Shown: positions 1-8,105, counted from the stretch's first letter. The stretch is 21,348 nt of DNA from CAYLKS01 sp964384205 [NCBI: uncultured bacterium] (GCA_964384205.1 CAYLKS010000048.1:1-21348), one strand, 5' to 3'. Notes: generated from the letters alone by a model not told the origin. Made by a program: numbers and translations.

Positions 1-373
1 TTACAGAATTTTTGTTCATTGACAACCCTTTGTTATTATTTTCTATTATATCATCAGACGGATTGATAGAAGGTTTAACTGCAGGTATATCTTCAATCAT
101 ATCTGGATTTTGATTATCCAGTATATCCGCTGTATTATTAGTATTATTGATTTTTTCAGGAATATTGGAAGAAATTATTTTAGGTTGTTTCTGTGTGTTA
201 TCTATTGGGTTAATAACTTCTTTTTTTTCTGGTTCAATATCCGGTTGAATAAAAGATACACTAATATCTGTTTTTAAATTTTTAATATCTTTTACAGGAC
301 AAGTTACAAAAATAAGTAAAGCTATTAAAACGATATGAATCAAAATTGAATAGAGAAAATATTTATACTTCAT
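1..373 (-). CDS. TonB/TolA-like energy-transducing protein, N-terminal part (truncated by window edge)
   Basis: This is an open frame of 124 codons with no stop before the left edge, so the C-terminus lies outside the window. The ATG at 373 overlaps the end of exbD by 11 bases, which indicates translational coupling. Residues 5-24 form one hydrophobic segment after a short basic start (MKYKYF), as in an inner-membrane anchor. Within it, S9, H13, L20 and T24 reproduce the spacing of the TonB/TolA membrane motif (Ser, His four residues later, Leu seven later, Ser/Thr four later) that contacts ExbB-ExbD or TolQ-TolR. Residues 40-124 are Pro-, Asn-, Asp- and Lys-rich and look like a periplasm-spanning linker. 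Known role: it transmits proton-motive energy to outer-membrane receptors (TonB) or the Tol-Pal system (TolA). The C-terminal domain that would separate the two is not visible. A TonB-like call is likely; the exact subfamily is inference. Confidence 0.72.
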   Translation of the reverse strand, partial: MKYKYFLYSILIHIVLIALLIFVTCPVKDIKNLKTDISVSFIQPDIEPEKKEVINPIDNTQKQPKIISSNIPEKINNTNNTADILDNQNPDMIEDIPAVKPSINPSDDIIENNNKGLSMNKNSV

Positions 374-773
374 TTTTTTTACTAATTGTAGAAATTATAA
401 CGTCTTCAGCACCTGCAGATTTAATTATATCAATAACCTGAATTATAAAATCTAATTTAAGTTCTTTATCTGCCTTCAACAAAATTTTAGAAATTTTCTT
501 ATCCTGAATTTGTTTAGATAATAATGGTTCCAATTCATTATATGATACAATATTTCCATTGATGAAAAATTCTTTTCTATCATTTATAGAAACAGTAATA
601 AATTTTTTATTAATATTTTTAGCAGAACTTGATTTGGGGAGTTTGACTTTTATCCCTGTGTTGGTGACAAAAGAAGAAGATAACAAAAAGAAGATAATTA
701 GTAGCAATATAATATCTGTTAATGAAATTGTTGAGAATGCTATTATAAGTTTTGTTTTTTTATTCAATTTCAT
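363..773 (-). CDS. exbD: ExbD/TolR biopolymer transport protein
   Basis: The product is a 136-residue inner-membrane protein with a short cytoplasmic N-terminus, one transmembrane helix (about residues 13-33) and a periplasmic domain. The helix contains D20 in the segment SLTDIILLLIIFFLLSS. This matches the single essential membrane aspartate of ExbD/TolR, which carries protons with ExbB/TolQ. The length is typical of the family (130-145). The gene starts inside the last codons of exbB (14-base overlap), and the tonB-like ATG lies inside its own 3' end, so all three genes appear to be co-translated. Whether it works as ExbD or TolR cannot be decided from the sequence alone; no tolB or pal is seen in the window. 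Confidence 0.93.
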   Translation of the reverse strand: MKLNKKTKLIIAFSTISLTDIILLLIIFFLLSSSFVTNTGIKVKLPKSSSAKNINKKFITVSINDRKEFFINGNIVSYNELEPLLSKQIQDKKISKILLKADKELKLDFIIQVIDIIKSAGAEDVIISTISKKNEV

Positions 774-1392
774 TTTTTACATCCTGGTTTTTTAATAACT
801 CCAAGATTTCTTTTGAACTTTGCTGTATTTCAAAAACAAATATATCAATTTTTCCAACAAGATAATTATAAGCAATTAAAACAGGAATACCGATACTTAG
901 CCCTACAGCTGTTGTAACTAATGCTTCCCAGATTCCACCAGCAAGAATTTCAGGATTAACATTACCAGCATTGGTTTGGATAGCCATAAAAGTTTTTATC
1001 ATACCAGTTACTGTTCCTAAAAAACCTATCAATGGACTTGCCGCAGCAATTGTCCCTAATATATTCATGTGTTTTTCTAATTTAAATAACTGTAATTGTG
1101 ATTCTGTTTCTATAAAATCTTTTATTTCATTATATTCGAGATTTCTTTTTTTGATAATACCTTTTAAGACTATAGATACCGGTGAATTTGTACTTTCACA
1201 AATGGCAATAGCACTATCTATGTCATTATTTAAAATTAGCAATTTTAATTTATTCATAAATGCCCTTGTATTTATTCTTAATCTTTTGATTGTTATATAT
1301 CTTTCGATAAAAACCGCTACAGCTATTATAGATAATATAAATAAAATGTAAACTAATATCCCACCTTTTAAGACTATATTTATTAAATTCAT
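760..1392 (-). CDS. exbB: ExbB/TolQ/MotA-family proton channel protein
   Basis: This 210-residue inner-membrane protein has three hydrophobic segments, at about residues 8-30, 108-132 and 150-175, separated by a charged cytoplasmic loop. The segment with ASPLIGFLGTVTGMI followed by the TTAVGLSIGIPVLIAYN helix is the conserved core of the MotA/TolQ/ExbB family. Together with ExbD it forms the proton-driven motor that energises a TonB or TolA partner. The ATG at 1392 is preceded by an AAGGAG ribosome binding site five bases away. A near-consensus promoter lies upstream (1421-1449). It is the first gene of an exbB-exbD-tonB-like operon. Confidence 0.94.
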   Translation of the reverse strand: MNLINIVLKGGILVYILFILSIIAVAVFIERYITIKRLRINTRAFMNKLKLLILNNDIDSAIAICESTNSPVSIVLKGIIKKRNLEYNEIKDFIETESQLQLFKLEKHMNILGTIAAASPLIGFLGTVTGMIKTFMAIQTNAGNVNPEILAGGIWEALVTTAVGLSIGIPVLIAYNYLVGKIDIFVFEIQQSSKEILELLKNQDVKNEIE

Positions 1393-1397
1393 ACTAA

Positions 1398-1406
1398 CTC
1401 CTTTTT
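1398..1406 (-). promoter_or_regulatory. Ribosome binding site of exbB
   Basis: On the minus strand AAAAAGGAG lies five bases before the exbB ATG at 1392. It fixes that start and shows that this organism uses Shine-Dalgarno sites. Confidence 0.8.
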
Positions 1407-1420
1407 AAAGGTTTCTTTTT

Positions 1421-1449
1421 ATAATAAAGTGATTTAAAATATATGTCAA
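1421..1449 (-). promoter_or_regulatory. Sigma70-type promoter of exbB-exbD-tonB
   Basis: On the minus strand TTGACA (1449-1444) and TATTAT (1426-1421) are separated by exactly 17 bases. The expected start is near 1414, giving a leader of about 22 bases that contains the AAGGAG site. This is one of the best promoter matches in the window. Confidence 0.75.
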
Positions 1450-1585
1450 GTAAAACTATATTAAAAGTAGTGAAAATCGTAGGCATTATTTTTTATGAGG
1501 AAATATTTTTTTAGATTAATTTGATCACAAGATAAGTATCATGATAATAAAATATTATGTTTCTAATTTATTTATAATAAATTGC

Positions 1586-1614
1586 TTGACAAATTTATTT
1601 TTTTGTATTATATA
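1586..1614 (+). promoter_or_regulatory. Sigma70-type promoter of the miaB-cmk-plsC-ispH-rpsA operon
   Basis: TTGACA (1586-1591), a 17-base spacer and TTATAT (1609-1614) are present. The expected transcription start is near 1621, giving a leader of about 32 bases to the miaB TTG. A TATTAT overlapping the same run would give only a 14-base spacer and is less likely. Confidence 0.72.
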
Positions 1615-1639
1615 TGTCAAATCCTAAGGAAAGAGAGGT

Positions 1640-1663
1640 ATGCAGAGAGTAATTGGCAGGTAA
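1640..1663 (+). other. Possible seven-codon upstream ORF overlapping the miaB start
   Basis: An ATG at 1640, right after AAGGAAAGAGAGGT, opens a seven-codon frame (M-Q-R-V-I-G-R) ending at TAA 1661-1663. That is 11 bases inside miaB and in another frame. The purine-rich stretch is nearer this ATG than the miaB TTG, so ribosomes could load here and re-initiate at the TTG. The pattern is seen directly; the coupling role is inference. Confidence 0.3.
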
Positions 1664-2954
1664 ATTTTTTATCGAAATTTTTGGCTGCCAGATGAATATT
1701 TATGATGCAAATCTGGTAGCAACTATTTTTCAACATTATGGGTTTGAAAAATCTACAAATATACATGAGAGTGAGTTTATAATTCTTCAGACATGCTCTG
1801 TAAGAAAGCATGCTGAGGATAGAATTAGAAATAAATTAGTTCATTATACAGCTTTAAAAAAGAAAAAGCCTGATTTAAAAATAATATTATCAGGATGTCT
1901 TGCACAGCATAAAGCAATAGAATTGGCAAAAGAATTTCAGGAAATTGATTTAATAGTTGGTACAGGGGAATATTTAAAAATAAAAAATTTTCTGGAAAAT
2001 AGATGCAATAAAAAAATAAATATTGAGCTTGATGATAAAATTGATTATTCCGATTTATATTCAGAACAATTTTATTCAGATAGCAATGCATATATACCAA
2101 TAATGAGAGGTTGCAATAATTTTTGTTCTTATTGTATTGTACCATATTTAAGAGGAAGGGAAAGAAGTAGGAAACCCCAAGATATTATAAATGAAATTAA
2201 TAAATTAAATCCTAACAAATTTAAAGAAATTACATTATTAGGTCAAAATGTTAATTCATATATGTATGGAAATATAGATTTTCCGGAACTTTTACGTTTA
2301 ATTGATGAAAATACGGATTTTAAAAGGATAAGATTTCTGACCTCCCATCCTAAAGATATTTCTATTAGGTTGATAGAGCAAATTGCGAAATTAAATTCTT
2401 TATGTGAGCATATTCATTTACCAGTACAATCTGGTTCAAATAAGATATTAAAATTGATGAACAGAAATTATACGAGAGAATCTTATATTGAAAAAATAAG
2501 ATTGGCGAAAGAGATTATTGATAAAGTTAGCTTATCAACAGATATTATTGTGGGATTTCCAGGTGAGGATGAAGATGATTTTAAGGAGACATTGGAGCTT
2601 TTAGATATTGTTGGTTTTGAAGATGCTTTTATGTATAAATATTCAAAACGGGAAGGCACGGCTGCTGCATTGATTGAGGAGACTTTGACAGAAGAAGAGA
2701 AGGTAAAAAGGCTTAATAAATTAATTAAGTATCAGTTGGGAATTTCTAATAAAGTTTTACATAATAGAATTGGTGATATTATGGAAGTTTTGATAGAAGG
2801 TAGAAGCAAAAAAAATGAAAATGAATTTTTGGGAAGATCGAGAGAAAATATAATGGTAGTTTTCCCTTCAAATAATAAATTGAAAATGTATGATATTTGT
2901 AATGTTAAAATTACAGGAGTTTCTGGAAAAACATTAAGAGGGGAATTGATTTGA
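1653..2954 (+). CDS. miaB: tRNA-2-methylthio-N6-dimethylallyladenosine synthase (MiaB)
   Basis: This 433-residue radical SAM methylthiotransferase adds the 2-methylthio group to i6A37 of tRNAs that read U-starting codons. The N-terminal UPF0004 domain carries three cysteines for the auxiliary 4Fe-4S cluster: C12 (FGCQMN), C48 (QTCSVR) and C82 (SGCLAQ). The radical SAM CxxxCxxC motif is C154, C158 and C161 in RGCNNFCSYCIVPYLRGRE, the typical MiaB form. A C-terminal TRAM-like domain fills about residues 370-433. The start is TTG at 1653, because an in-frame stop (TAA 1650-1652) directly precedes it and the conserved N-terminus follows at once. The length is normal. It is the first gene of a five-gene operon, and its stop overlaps the cmk start by four bases (TTGA). 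Confidence 0.95.
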   Translation: MAGKFFIEIFGCQMNIYDANLVATIFQHYGFEKSTNIHESEFIILQTCSVRKHAEDRIRNKLVHYTALKKKKPDLKIILSGCLAQHKAIELAKEFQEIDLIVGTGEYLKIKNFLENRCNKKINIELDDKIDYSDLYSEQFYSDSNAYIPIMRGCNNFCSYCIVPYLRGRERSRKPQDIINEINKLNPNKFKEITLLGQNVNSYMYGNIDFPELLRLIDENTDFKRIRFLTSHPKDISIRLIEQIAKLNSLCEHIHLPVQSGSNKILKLMNRNYTRESYIEKIRLAKEIIDKVSLSTDIIVGFPGEDEDDFKETLELLDIVGFEDAFMYKYSKREGTAAALIEETLTEEEKVKRLNKLIKYQLGISNKVLHNRIGDIMEVLIEGRSKKNENEFLGRSRENIMVVFPSNNKLKMYDICNVKITGVSGKTLRGELI

Positions 2955-3676
2955 AAAGAAAGATAGAACAGATTATAGGTAGAAGAATCCCATTTAGTAT
3001 AAAAATTGCGATTGACGGGCCAGCAGCTTCTGGTAAAAGTACTACTGCAAAAATATTAGCGAAGGAACTCGGTTTTGTATATATTGATACAGGGGCTATG
3101 TATAGAGCATTTACATATAAGGTGTTGAAGAATGATTTAAAAGAAACAGACATTGAAAAGATAAAAAATTTATTAGAAAATACAAATATCGATCTTTTTT
3201 ATAATGATGGAGTACTTAATGTTAAAATTGATAATGAAGATGTTACAGAGGTAATACGTACCCCGAAGGTATCTTCTTTTGTTTCTGAGATTGCAGCTAT
3301 TCCTGAAGTTAGGGTAAAAATGGTTCAATGGCAGAGAGAACTTGCTAATAAAGAAGATTCTATTTTAGATGGCAGAGATATAGGAACGGTGGTTTTACCA
3401 GATGCTTTTTTAAAAATTTTTATGGTTTGTTCTTTACAAGCAAGAGCAAAAAGAAGATTAAAAGAACTTAAAGAAAAGGGGATTGATATAGCTCTGGAAG
3501 ATGTTATAAAAGATATTGAGAAGAGAGATAGGATAGATAGTTCAAGAAGTATGGGGCCTTTAAAACAGGCAGAAGATGCTATTTTGGTTGATACTTCTAA
3601 TCTTACGATTGAAGAACAGGTTAATTTTGTAAAAAATTTATTAATTGAAAAGTTGAAAAATGAATTGGTTTTATAA
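2951..3676 (+). CDS. cmk: Cytidylate kinase (CMP/dCMP kinase)
   Basis: The 241-residue cytosolic enzyme phosphorylates CMP and dCMP with ATP in pyrimidine nucleotide recycling. The P-loop is GPAASGKST at residues 23-31. YIDTGAMYRAFTY at 45-57 is the family's nucleotide-binding segment, and LDGRDIGTVVLPDA (about 138-151) plus the DSSRS and PLKQAEDAILVDTS blocks complete a normal Cmk. The start is TTG at 2951, preceded by AGAGGGG about six bases upstream. It overlaps the miaB stop as TTGA, and no better start exists before the conserved IKIAIDGPAASG. The N-terminus is about 17 residues longer than the conserved core needs. It overlaps plsC by 17 bases. Confidence 0.95.
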   Translation: MKRKIEQIIGRRIPFSIKIAIDGPAASGKSTTAKILAKELGFVYIDTGAMYRAFTYKVLKNDLKETDIEKIKNLLENTNIDLFYNDGVLNVKIDNEDVTEVIRTPKVSSFVSEIAAIPEVRVKMVQWQRELANKEDSILDGRDIGTVVLPDAFLKIFMVCSLQARAKRRLKELKEKGIDIALEDVIKDIEKRDRIDSSRSMGPLKQAEDAILVDTSNLTIEEQVNFVKNLLIEKLKNELVL

Positions 3677-4274
3677 ATTAGTAAAAAATACAGCTTATGT
3701 AATCTTTAAAGTAGTATTTGGGTTAAAAGAATATGGTCTTGACAATATATCTGGTGAAGGGCCATATATTCTTGCTTCCAATCATAATTCTTTTTTAGAT
3801 CCGCCAATAATTGGAGCAACGTATCCTTATGAACTGATGTTTGCTGCAAAAAAAGAATTATTTAAAATTCCGATTTTAGGTTTTGCTATAAAAAAATTAA
3901 ATTCAGTACCAATTGATAGACAGGGAATTTCTTTAACTTCTTTGAAAATTATTATAAATAAAGTTAGAGAGGAAGGAAAGTCTGTTATTATTTTTCCTGA
4001 AGGAACGAGAAAGCATGAAAAAGATCTGGAAAGTGGTAAACGAGGTATCGGGTTTCTGGCTTCCAAACTTAAAATACCTGTTATTCCAGTATATATTCAT
4101 AATTCTAAACATAAATTTAAGGCCTTGTTTCGTATAAGTCCTATAATTATTTATTATGGTAAGCCTGTTTATTTTGATTATGAATCTTCTAATAAAAGAG
4201 AATTAACATACAGAATTTTAGATGAAGTATTTGAAAAGATAAAAGAAATTAAAAATAAGGTAGCTACCAAATGA
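3660..4274 (+). CDS. plsC: 1-acyl-sn-glycerol-3-phosphate acyltransferase (PlsC family)
   Basis: This 204-residue membrane-associated enzyme probably makes phosphatidic acid from lysophosphatidic acid. The acyltransferase motifs are in order: NHNSFLD (the HX4D catalytic pair, H42 and D47), the SVPIDRQ block (82-88), FPEGTR (112-117) and the PVIPVYIHNS block. The ATG at 3660 lies 17 bases inside cmk, with only a weak AG-rich sequence upstream, so translation is probably coupled to cmk. Its stop overlaps the ispH start as ATGA. Location between cmk and ispH matches a gene order known in other bacteria. The family call is secure; the acyl donor and exact substrate are not shown. Confidence 0.92.
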   Translation: MNWFYKLVKNTAYVIFKVVFGLKEYGLDNISGEGPYILASNHNSFLDPPIIGATYPYELMFAAKKELFKIPILGFAIKKLNSVPIDRQGISLTSLKIIINKVREEGKSVIIFPEGTRKHEKDLESGKRGIGFLASKLKIPVIPVYIHNSKHKFKALFRISPIIIYYGKPVYFDYESSNKRELTYRILDEVFEKIKEIKNKVATK

Positions 4275-5164
4275 AAATTATTTTAGCAAAATATGCAGGG
4301 TTTTGTTTTGGCGTAGAAAGAGCAATAAATACATTAAAAGAATTAAAAAATAATATCAATGCTAAAATATATACAATAGGCCCGATAATTCATAATCCGC
4401 AGGTTGTTGAAGATTTTAAGAAGATAGGCATATATCCTATAGATGAGGAAGATATTGATAATTTATCAGATGAATATGTTGTTATTCGTTCTCATGGAGT
4501 TTCTAATGAAGTTTATCATAAATTGCAGAATAAAAATTTACATATTATTGACACAACATGTCCTTATGTAAAGAATGTTCATAAGAAAGTAGAATATTTA
4601 GAGAAAAATAATTATAAAGTTGTAGTACTTGGGAAAAGAGATCATCCAGAGGTGGAGGGGATAATAGGACATTGTAAAGAAACACCTTATATAATTAATT
4701 CAGATGACGATTTAGATAATTTTCCGTTTACTGAAAGAATTGGAGTTGTAGCCCAGACTACTTCTATATCGGAAGTGTTCAAAAAATTTGTAGCAGGACT
4801 TTCGCTTAAATCTACTGAGATGTTGGTTTATAATACTATTTGCGATGCTACTGAAAAGAGACAAAGTGAAGCTATAGAAATAGCTAAAAAATGTGATAAA
4901 ATGATAGTAATTGGTGGGAAAAATAGTTCGAATAGTAATAAATTGAAGGAAATAGCAAAACAATATTTAGAGCATGTATTTTTTATAGAAACTGCTGAAG
5001 AGTTGGATGTTTTAGATTTTAGTGATAATGATATTATTGGTATAACAGCGGGGGCGTCTACCCCAAAGGAATCTATAAATGGAGTTTTAGAGTTTTTGAA
5101 AAATAATTTTAATGTTAACTTGGAGATATTTCAATCTTTAAGAAAACAAAAGGAGGAAAATTAA
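4271..5164 (+). CDS. ispH: 4-hydroxy-3-methylbut-2-enyl diphosphate reductase (IspH)
   Basis: The 297-residue iron-sulfur enzyme catalyses the last step of the MEP (non-mevalonate) isoprenoid pathway, making IPP and DMAPP. The three cluster-binding cysteines are C12 (AGFCFGVERA), C97 (DTTCPYV) and C191 (NTICDATEKRQ). The conserved substrate-site residues H41, H125 and E127 (in HPEVEG) are also present, as is the C-terminal GASTPKESI motif. The start at 4271 overlaps plsC as ATGA and the stop overlaps the rpsA ATG by one base. In some Clostridia and related bacteria ispH is fused to rpsA; here they are separate but directly adjacent. The presence of IspH means the organism uses the MEP route. 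Confidence 0.96.
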   Translation: MKIILAKYAGFCFGVERAINTLKELKNNINAKIYTIGPIIHNPQVVEDFKKIGIYPIDEEDIDNLSDEYVVIRSHGVSNEVYHKLQNKNLHIIDTTCPYVKNVHKKVEYLEKNNYKVVVLGKRDHPEVEGIIGHCKETPYIINSDDDLDNFPFTERIGVVAQTTSISEVFKKFVAGLSLKSTEMLVYNTICDATEKRQSEAIEIAKKCDKMIVIGGKNSSNSNKLKEIAKQYLEHVFFIETAEELDVLDFSDNDIIGITAGASTPKESINGVLEFLKNNFNVNLEIFQSLRKQKEEN

Positions 5165-6957
5165 TGGCTGAAGAAAAAGTCAATGTTAATGAACAGCAGG
5201 AGGAAGTGCAGAATAATTCTGTTGAGGAACAGCAGCCAAAAGCTGAAGAAAAACAAGTAAAACCGAAAGATGAAAATGTCCTTAAAGTAGTAGGAGATAT
5301 TGTTGAGGAAGAAACTTATGATGAATCTGAGTATGAGGAATTAAAGAATGTGTATGAAAAATCATTTAAATCAGTAAAAGAGGGAGAAATTGTAAAAGGA
5401 AAGATAGTACAAATTACTAATAAAGAAGTAGTTGTTGATATTGGTTTTAAAGCAGAGGGAATAATTCCAATAGAAGAATTTAATGAACCTGAAAAATTGG
5501 AAGTTGGCCAGGAAGTAGATGTTTTTTTAGATAGTATTGAAACACAGGAAGGTATTTTATCATTATCCAAAAAGAAAGCAGATTTTTATCTTGTTTGGGA
5601 TCAGCTTAAAAAAGATTATGAAGAGGGTAATGTTATTGATGGCTATGTAGCAAAACGAATTAAAGGTGGAATGGTTGTTAAAATTTATGGTGTTGAGGCA
5701 TTCTTGCCGGGTTCACAGATTGATATTAAACAAGTAACAAATTTTAATGAATGGGTAGGACAGACAATTCCTGTAAAAATTATCAAGATTAATAAAGCCA
5801 GAAGAAATATAGTTGTATCAAGAAGAGCTGTATTGGAAGAAAGCAGGGAAAAGAAACGTCAGGAATTATTGAAAACATTAGAAAAAGGTATGGTTGTTGA
5901 AGGTGTTGTTAAAAATATTACTGATTTTGGTGTTTTTATAGATCTTGGTGGTGTGGATGGATTGCTTCATATTACAGATATGTCATGGGGCAGAATAAAT
6001 CATCCAACTGAATTAATAAAGAAAGATGAAAGAATTAAAGTAAAAATTATTGATTATGATAAAAATAAACAAAGAGTTTCTTTAGGGCTAAAACAGTTAG
6101 AACCTCATCCATGGGAAAAAGTTGAAGAAAAATATAGAATTGGCACAAAGGTTAAAGGAAAAGTGGTTAATATTACTGATTACGGCGCATTTGTTGAACT
6201 TGAAAAGGGCATTGAAGGGTTGATCCATATTTCTGAAATGTCATGGACTCAACATGTAAAACATCCGTCTGAGGTATTAAAAATTGGTGATGAAGTTGAA
6301 GCAGTAGTTTTAAGTGTTAATAAAGATGAACAAAAAATTTCTCTTGGTTTAAAACAAGCTACTCCAGATCCATGGGAAGTTGCAGTTGAAAAATACCCTG
6401 TGGGTACTAAATTAAAAGGTGTTATTAAAAATTTGACTAATTTTGGTGTTTTTATTGAGATGGAAGATGGTGTTGAGGGTCTTGTTCATATTTCAGATAT
6501 ATCATGGTCAAAGCGAATAAGACATCCTAACGAAATTCTTAAAAAAGGTCAGGAAGTTGAAGTAGTTGTTTTAGGTATAGATAAAGAAAATAGAAGAATA
6601 TCTTTAGGTATGAAACAAGTTCATGAAGATCCATGGAAAGTTCATATTGATAAATATAAACCAGATGTAGAAACTATTGGAAAAATTAGAAAAGTTTTAG
6701 AAAAAGGATTGGTGGTAGATCTTGACTATGATTTTGAAGGTTTTGTCCCAGTTTCTCAAATTTATATAGGGCCAATCAAAAGAACAAATGATTTCTTTAA
6801 AGAAGGAATGGAAATACCTTTGAAAGTCATGGAAGTTAACAAAGATGAAAGAAGAATAGTGCTTTCTTTTAGAGAATATTTTAATGCAAGACCAAGAAAA
6901 GATTTTGACGATTTTATGGCAGCTCATAAGGATAATCATGATACAAAATCAAATTAA
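5164..6957 (+). CDS. rpsA: 30S ribosomal protein S1 with six S1 repeats
   Basis: The 597-residue RNA-binding protein holds mRNA on the 30S subunit during initiation. It has a Gln/Glu-rich acidic N-terminal extension (about residues 1-65) followed by six S1 (OB-fold) repeats, starting near 72, 156, 241, 326, 412 and 499. Repeats 3-5 are the most alike (pattern G-x-V-x-N-I/L-T-D/N-F/Y-G-x-F ... G-L-x-H-I-S). Six repeats is the full proteobacterial-type architecture, unlike the shorter Firmicutes form. A strong AGGAGG lies six bases before the ATG, and that ATG shares one base with the ispH stop (TAATG). It is the last gene of the operon and is followed seven bases later by a hairpin terminator lying inside alr. 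Confidence 0.96.
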   Translation: MAEEKVNVNEQQEEVQNNSVEEQQPKAEEKQVKPKDENVLKVVGDIVEEETYDESEYEELKNVYEKSFKSVKEGEIVKGKIVQITNKEVVVDIGFKAEGIIPIEEFNEPEKLEVGQEVDVFLDSIETQEGILSLSKKKADFYLVWDQLKKDYEEGNVIDGYVAKRIKGGMVVKIYGVEAFLPGSQIDIKQVTNFNEWVGQTIPVKIIKINKARRNIVVSRRAVLEESREKKRQELLKTLEKGMVVEGVVKNITDFGVFIDLGGVDGLLHITDMSWGRINHPTELIKKDERIKVKIIDYDKNKQRVSLGLKQLEPHPWEKVEEKYRIGTKVKGKVVNITDYGAFVELEKGIEGLIHISEMSWTQHVKHPSEVLKIGDEVEAVVLSVNKDEQKISLGLKQATPDPWEVAVEKYPVGTKLKGVIKNLTNFGVFIEMEDGVEGLVHISDISWSKRIRHPNEILKKGQEVEVVVLGIDKENRRISLGMKQVHEDPWKVHIDKYKPDVETIGKIRKVLEKGLVVDLDYDFEGFVPVSQIYIGPIKRTNDFFKEGMEIPLKVMEVNKDERRIVLSFREYFNARPRKDFDDFMAAHKDNHDTKSN

Positions 6958-8105
6958 CAAAATAAATGGGTGGAGATATTATTCTTCACCCATTTTTCCC
7001 CTTTATATAGAAATATTCGAGGTACTCTTTCTGAAATCCAGCAGGTAACTTCATAAGTAATAGTATCAAGCATTTTTGCTATATCTGCTATTAATATTGT
7101 TTGATTATTGGATTCCCCGTATAAGATAACATCATCTCCTATATTGATAAAATCATCATTTTCAAGATTTAGCATTATTTGGTCCATTGTAACTCTTCCG
7201 GCAATTTTATATTTTTTATTTCCTATTATCGCATATCCCCTATTTGATAATTTTCTATTGTAGCCGTCACCATATCCAATAGGAATTGTTCCTATTATTG
7301 TATCTTTTGTTGCAAGGAAAGTTCTACCATAGCTTACACTATCTCCTTTTTTGACTGTTTTCTTGTGAATAATTTTTGTAACTAACCGCATCACTTGTTT
7401 TAGCTCAAAATTTTTATCAACTTCATCAGAAGGATATAATCCATAAGTCATGATTCCCGGCCTAATAAGATTAAAGAAATCAAGGTTTAGATCTATAATG
7501 GCTCCACTATTTTCACAATGTATGTATTTAGGTGATAAATTAGTATTATTAATTATATTTCGAAAAATTTCTATTTGCTTTAAAGTAAAAGTCTTATCTT
7601 TTACATCAGATATAGGAAAATGAGTATAAATTCCTTCTATAATTATATTTTCCAGTTTTGATATTTTAGCAATAATGGAAATAGCTTCTTCATGCTTTAT
7701 TCCTATTCTTCCCATTCCAGTATCAATATTTATATGAACTTTGATTTTTTTGTTATATGAATTAAGTTTTTTAGCAATTTCATAGGAAGTTATAGTTGGA
7801 GTGAGGTTGTATTCAAATATATAAGGTATATCTTCTTCTAATAATGCTCCGAAAACCAATATTGGTTTAGTAATACCATTTTCACGTAGTTTGATTCCTT
7901 CTGATATAATTGCTACTCCAAGAAAATCTATATTTAAAATATCCTGTAAAAATTTAGACACCCCTATTATTCCATGTCCATAAGCATTAGCTTTAACAGG
8001 TACTAATATTTTTTTATCAGGAAATTTATTTCTTATTTGATTGATATTAAATTCAAGATTATCAAGAAGTATCTCTGCTCTTGTTGGTCTCTCCCATTTT
8101 TTCAT
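6954..8105 (-). CDS. alr: Alanine racemase (PLP-dependent)
   Basis: The 383-residue cytosolic enzyme interconverts L- and D-alanine for peptidoglycan. K38 in VPVKANAYGHG is the PLP lysine, and Y259 in DSVSYGRTF is the second catalytic base. The INIDTGMGRIG segment, the MDQ motif (307-309) and the C-terminal ERVPRI block are all present. I choose the ATG at 8105 rather than two in-frame ATGs upstream (8129, 8120) because GGAGGAGGAG lies three bases before it and the conserved RPTRAEI begins at residue 6. The start is 44 bases inside the SplB-like gene. Residues 371-381 are encoded by the shared terminator hairpin and extend past the usual family end, so the tail is probably dispensable. Confidence 0.95.
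   Translation of the reverse strand: MKKWERPTRAEILLDNLEFNINQIRNKFPDKKILVPVKANAYGHGIIGVSKFLQDILNIDFLGVAIISEGIKLRENGITKPILVFGALLEEDIPYIFEYNLTPTITSYEIAKKLNSYNKKIKVHINIDTGMGRIGIKHEEAISIIAKISKLENIIIEGIYTHFPISDVKDKTFTLKQIEIFRNIINNTNLSPKYIHCENSGAIIDLNLDFFNLIRPGIMTYGLYPSDEVDKNFELKQVMRLVTKIIHKKTVKKGDSVSYGRTFLATKDTIIGTIPIGYGDGYNRKLSNRGYAIIGNKKYKIAGRVTMDQIMLNLENDDFINIGDDVILYGESNNQTILIADIAKMLDTITYEVTCWISERVPRIFLYKGEKWVKNNISTHLFC
6964..6997. terminator. Bidirectional hairpin terminator shared by rpsA and alr
   Basis: AAATGGGTG (6964-6972) pairs perfectly with CACCCATTT (6987-6995). Four more pairs (one G-U) can extend the stem inward to a six-base loop. A T run follows on the plus strand (6993-6997), and an AT-rich stretch (ATTTTG) follows on the minus strand. 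It lies just after the rpsA stop and inside the last codons of alr, so it most likely ends rpsA transcription and may also act for alr. Confidence 0.78.

Noticed and set aside
971-1351. 126-codon open frame on the plus strand opposite exbB
   Set aside because: It is the antisense of membrane-helix codons, without promoter, ribosome binding site or recognisable protein.
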